A stretch of 64,000 bases of DNA, taken from REEB95 sp035632055. GTDB taxonomy: Bacteria > Pseudomonadota > Alphaproteobacteria > ATCC43930 > CGMCC-115725. Of the stretch, positions 63,795 through 64,000 are shown one piece after another. The translations under genes and the position numbers were made by a program. The stretch lies in NCBI GenBank assembly GCA_035632055.1, contig DASQHO010000062.1, forward strand, positions 15,228 through 79,227, read 5' to 3'. The notes beneath the pieces are model-generated. The model did no database searches, had not been told where the DNA came from, and saw only the letters and a program-made list of their open reading frames with translations. Numbering within the stretch: the first letter of the stretch is position 1; each line of letters opens with the position of its first letter.

Positions 63795-63955
63795 GCTGCT
63801 CCTTTCGAGGATGCCCGTGAGACAGAACGCCTCAGGGCGCGCCGAGATCAACGCGAACTATAGCACAACATAAGGTGGCCTGCCGGGCGGCCCAGATCAA
63901 GGGGTCGTGCCCGAAAATGCGCCATTCCGCATATTCGATTCGGATTTGCGATAAA

Positions 63956-63972
63956 GCCGGCCGTCGGCCGGC
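63956..63972 (-). terminator. Terminator after the right-edge gene
   Basis: A perfect hairpin GCCGGCC-GAC-GGCCGGC, followed leftward by TTTAT, lies three bases after the stop at 63975-63977. It fits a terminator for the gene entering from the right edge. Confidence 0.6.
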
Positions 63973-63974
63973 GA

Positions 63975-64000
63975 TCAGGCGCTGGTCGTGACGTCGCCCC
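63975..64000 (-). CDS. clpX: C-terminal tip of a gene, probably clpX, partial
   Basis: Only the last seven codons (GDVTTSA) and a TGA are in the window. The reading is proposed because clpX commonly precedes lon in alphaproteobacteria and ends with a short small-residue tail of this kind, and because a terminator hairpin follows at once. The evidence is positional; the sequence itself is too short to identify the protein. Confidence 0.35.

Overview
The window is chromosomal DNA from a GC-rich alphaproteobacterium. The class assignment rests on gene content and order: a fourteen-gene nuoA-N operon that runs without a break into birA, coaX, ribonuclease J and methylmalonyl-CoA epimerase; the neighbours lon, hupB and tRNA-Val; a DUF1467 gene; an insert-free short ProS followed by lolC and lolD near dnaE; and DNA repair and envelope genes of alphaproteobacterial type. 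The order within the class is uncertain, though a Rhodospirillales-like lineage fits. No phage, transposase, plasmid or CRISPR locus is visible.

Left part (1-23.6 kb), accessory metabolism. A WtpA/WtpB-type tungstate/molybdate importer runs off the left edge. It is followed by a DedA protein, a lone thiamine-diphosphate enzyme, an FTR1-type iron permease with a Fur-like palindrome upstream, and an NTF2-fold protein. The biotin genes form two divergent arms, bioB-bioA and bioF-bioD. The bioD frame continues without a stop into a formyl-tetrahydrofolate hydrolase-like domain. Next come a Rieske ring-hydroxylating dioxygenase (alpha and beta), an orphan amino-acid/aromatic-type binding protein, and a complete sulfonate/nitrate-class ABC importer. 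Divergent from that importer lies a solitary molybdenum hydroxylase large subunit. The section suggests uptake and hydroxylation of an aromatic or heterocyclic compound, with Mo supply encoded at the window edge. A PPOX flavoprotein, gmd-fcl (GDP-L-fucose synthesis) and a polyprenol-phosphate glycosyltransferase with a GtrA domain close the section.

Middle (23.6-38.2 kb). hspQ, two small unknown genes in a low-GC patch, dnaE, a cluster of small stress or unknown genes (a protein behind an elaborate CGTACA operator, YciI, a 71-residue protein, a cold-shock protein, a Sel1-repeat protein), lolD-lolC-proS as an overlapping operon, an NCS2 purine permease followed by a strongly structured intergenic region with an intrinsic terminator, tag, a DUF1467 gene, mmsA and mce.

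Right part (38.2-64 kb). rnj, coaX, birA and nuoN to nuoA form one tightly packed leftward block in which many stop and start codons overlap. tRNA-Asp lies upstream. Between tRNA-Asp and tRNA-Val sits an apparent insertion holding a decayed SIMPL-family pseudogene, two glycosyltransferases, an acyltransferase and a DUF6197-like gene. hupB, lon and probably the last codons of clpX finish the window.

No gene-free stretch exceeds about 300 bases. The longer gaps are 1567-1783, 5006-5254, 17184-17343, 24332-24595 (which holds only a doubtful 72-residue ORF), 30256-30492, 35132-35400, 55608-55820 and 60568-60778, and most are covered by regulatory, RNA or hairpin entries. For 1567-1783 only a weak GCAT-ATGC inverted repeat was seen. 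In 30256-30492, upstream of the Sel1 gene and downstream of lolD, I see two GC-rich inverted repeats (30288-30309 and near 30340) and an AT-rich patch, but nothing I can name.
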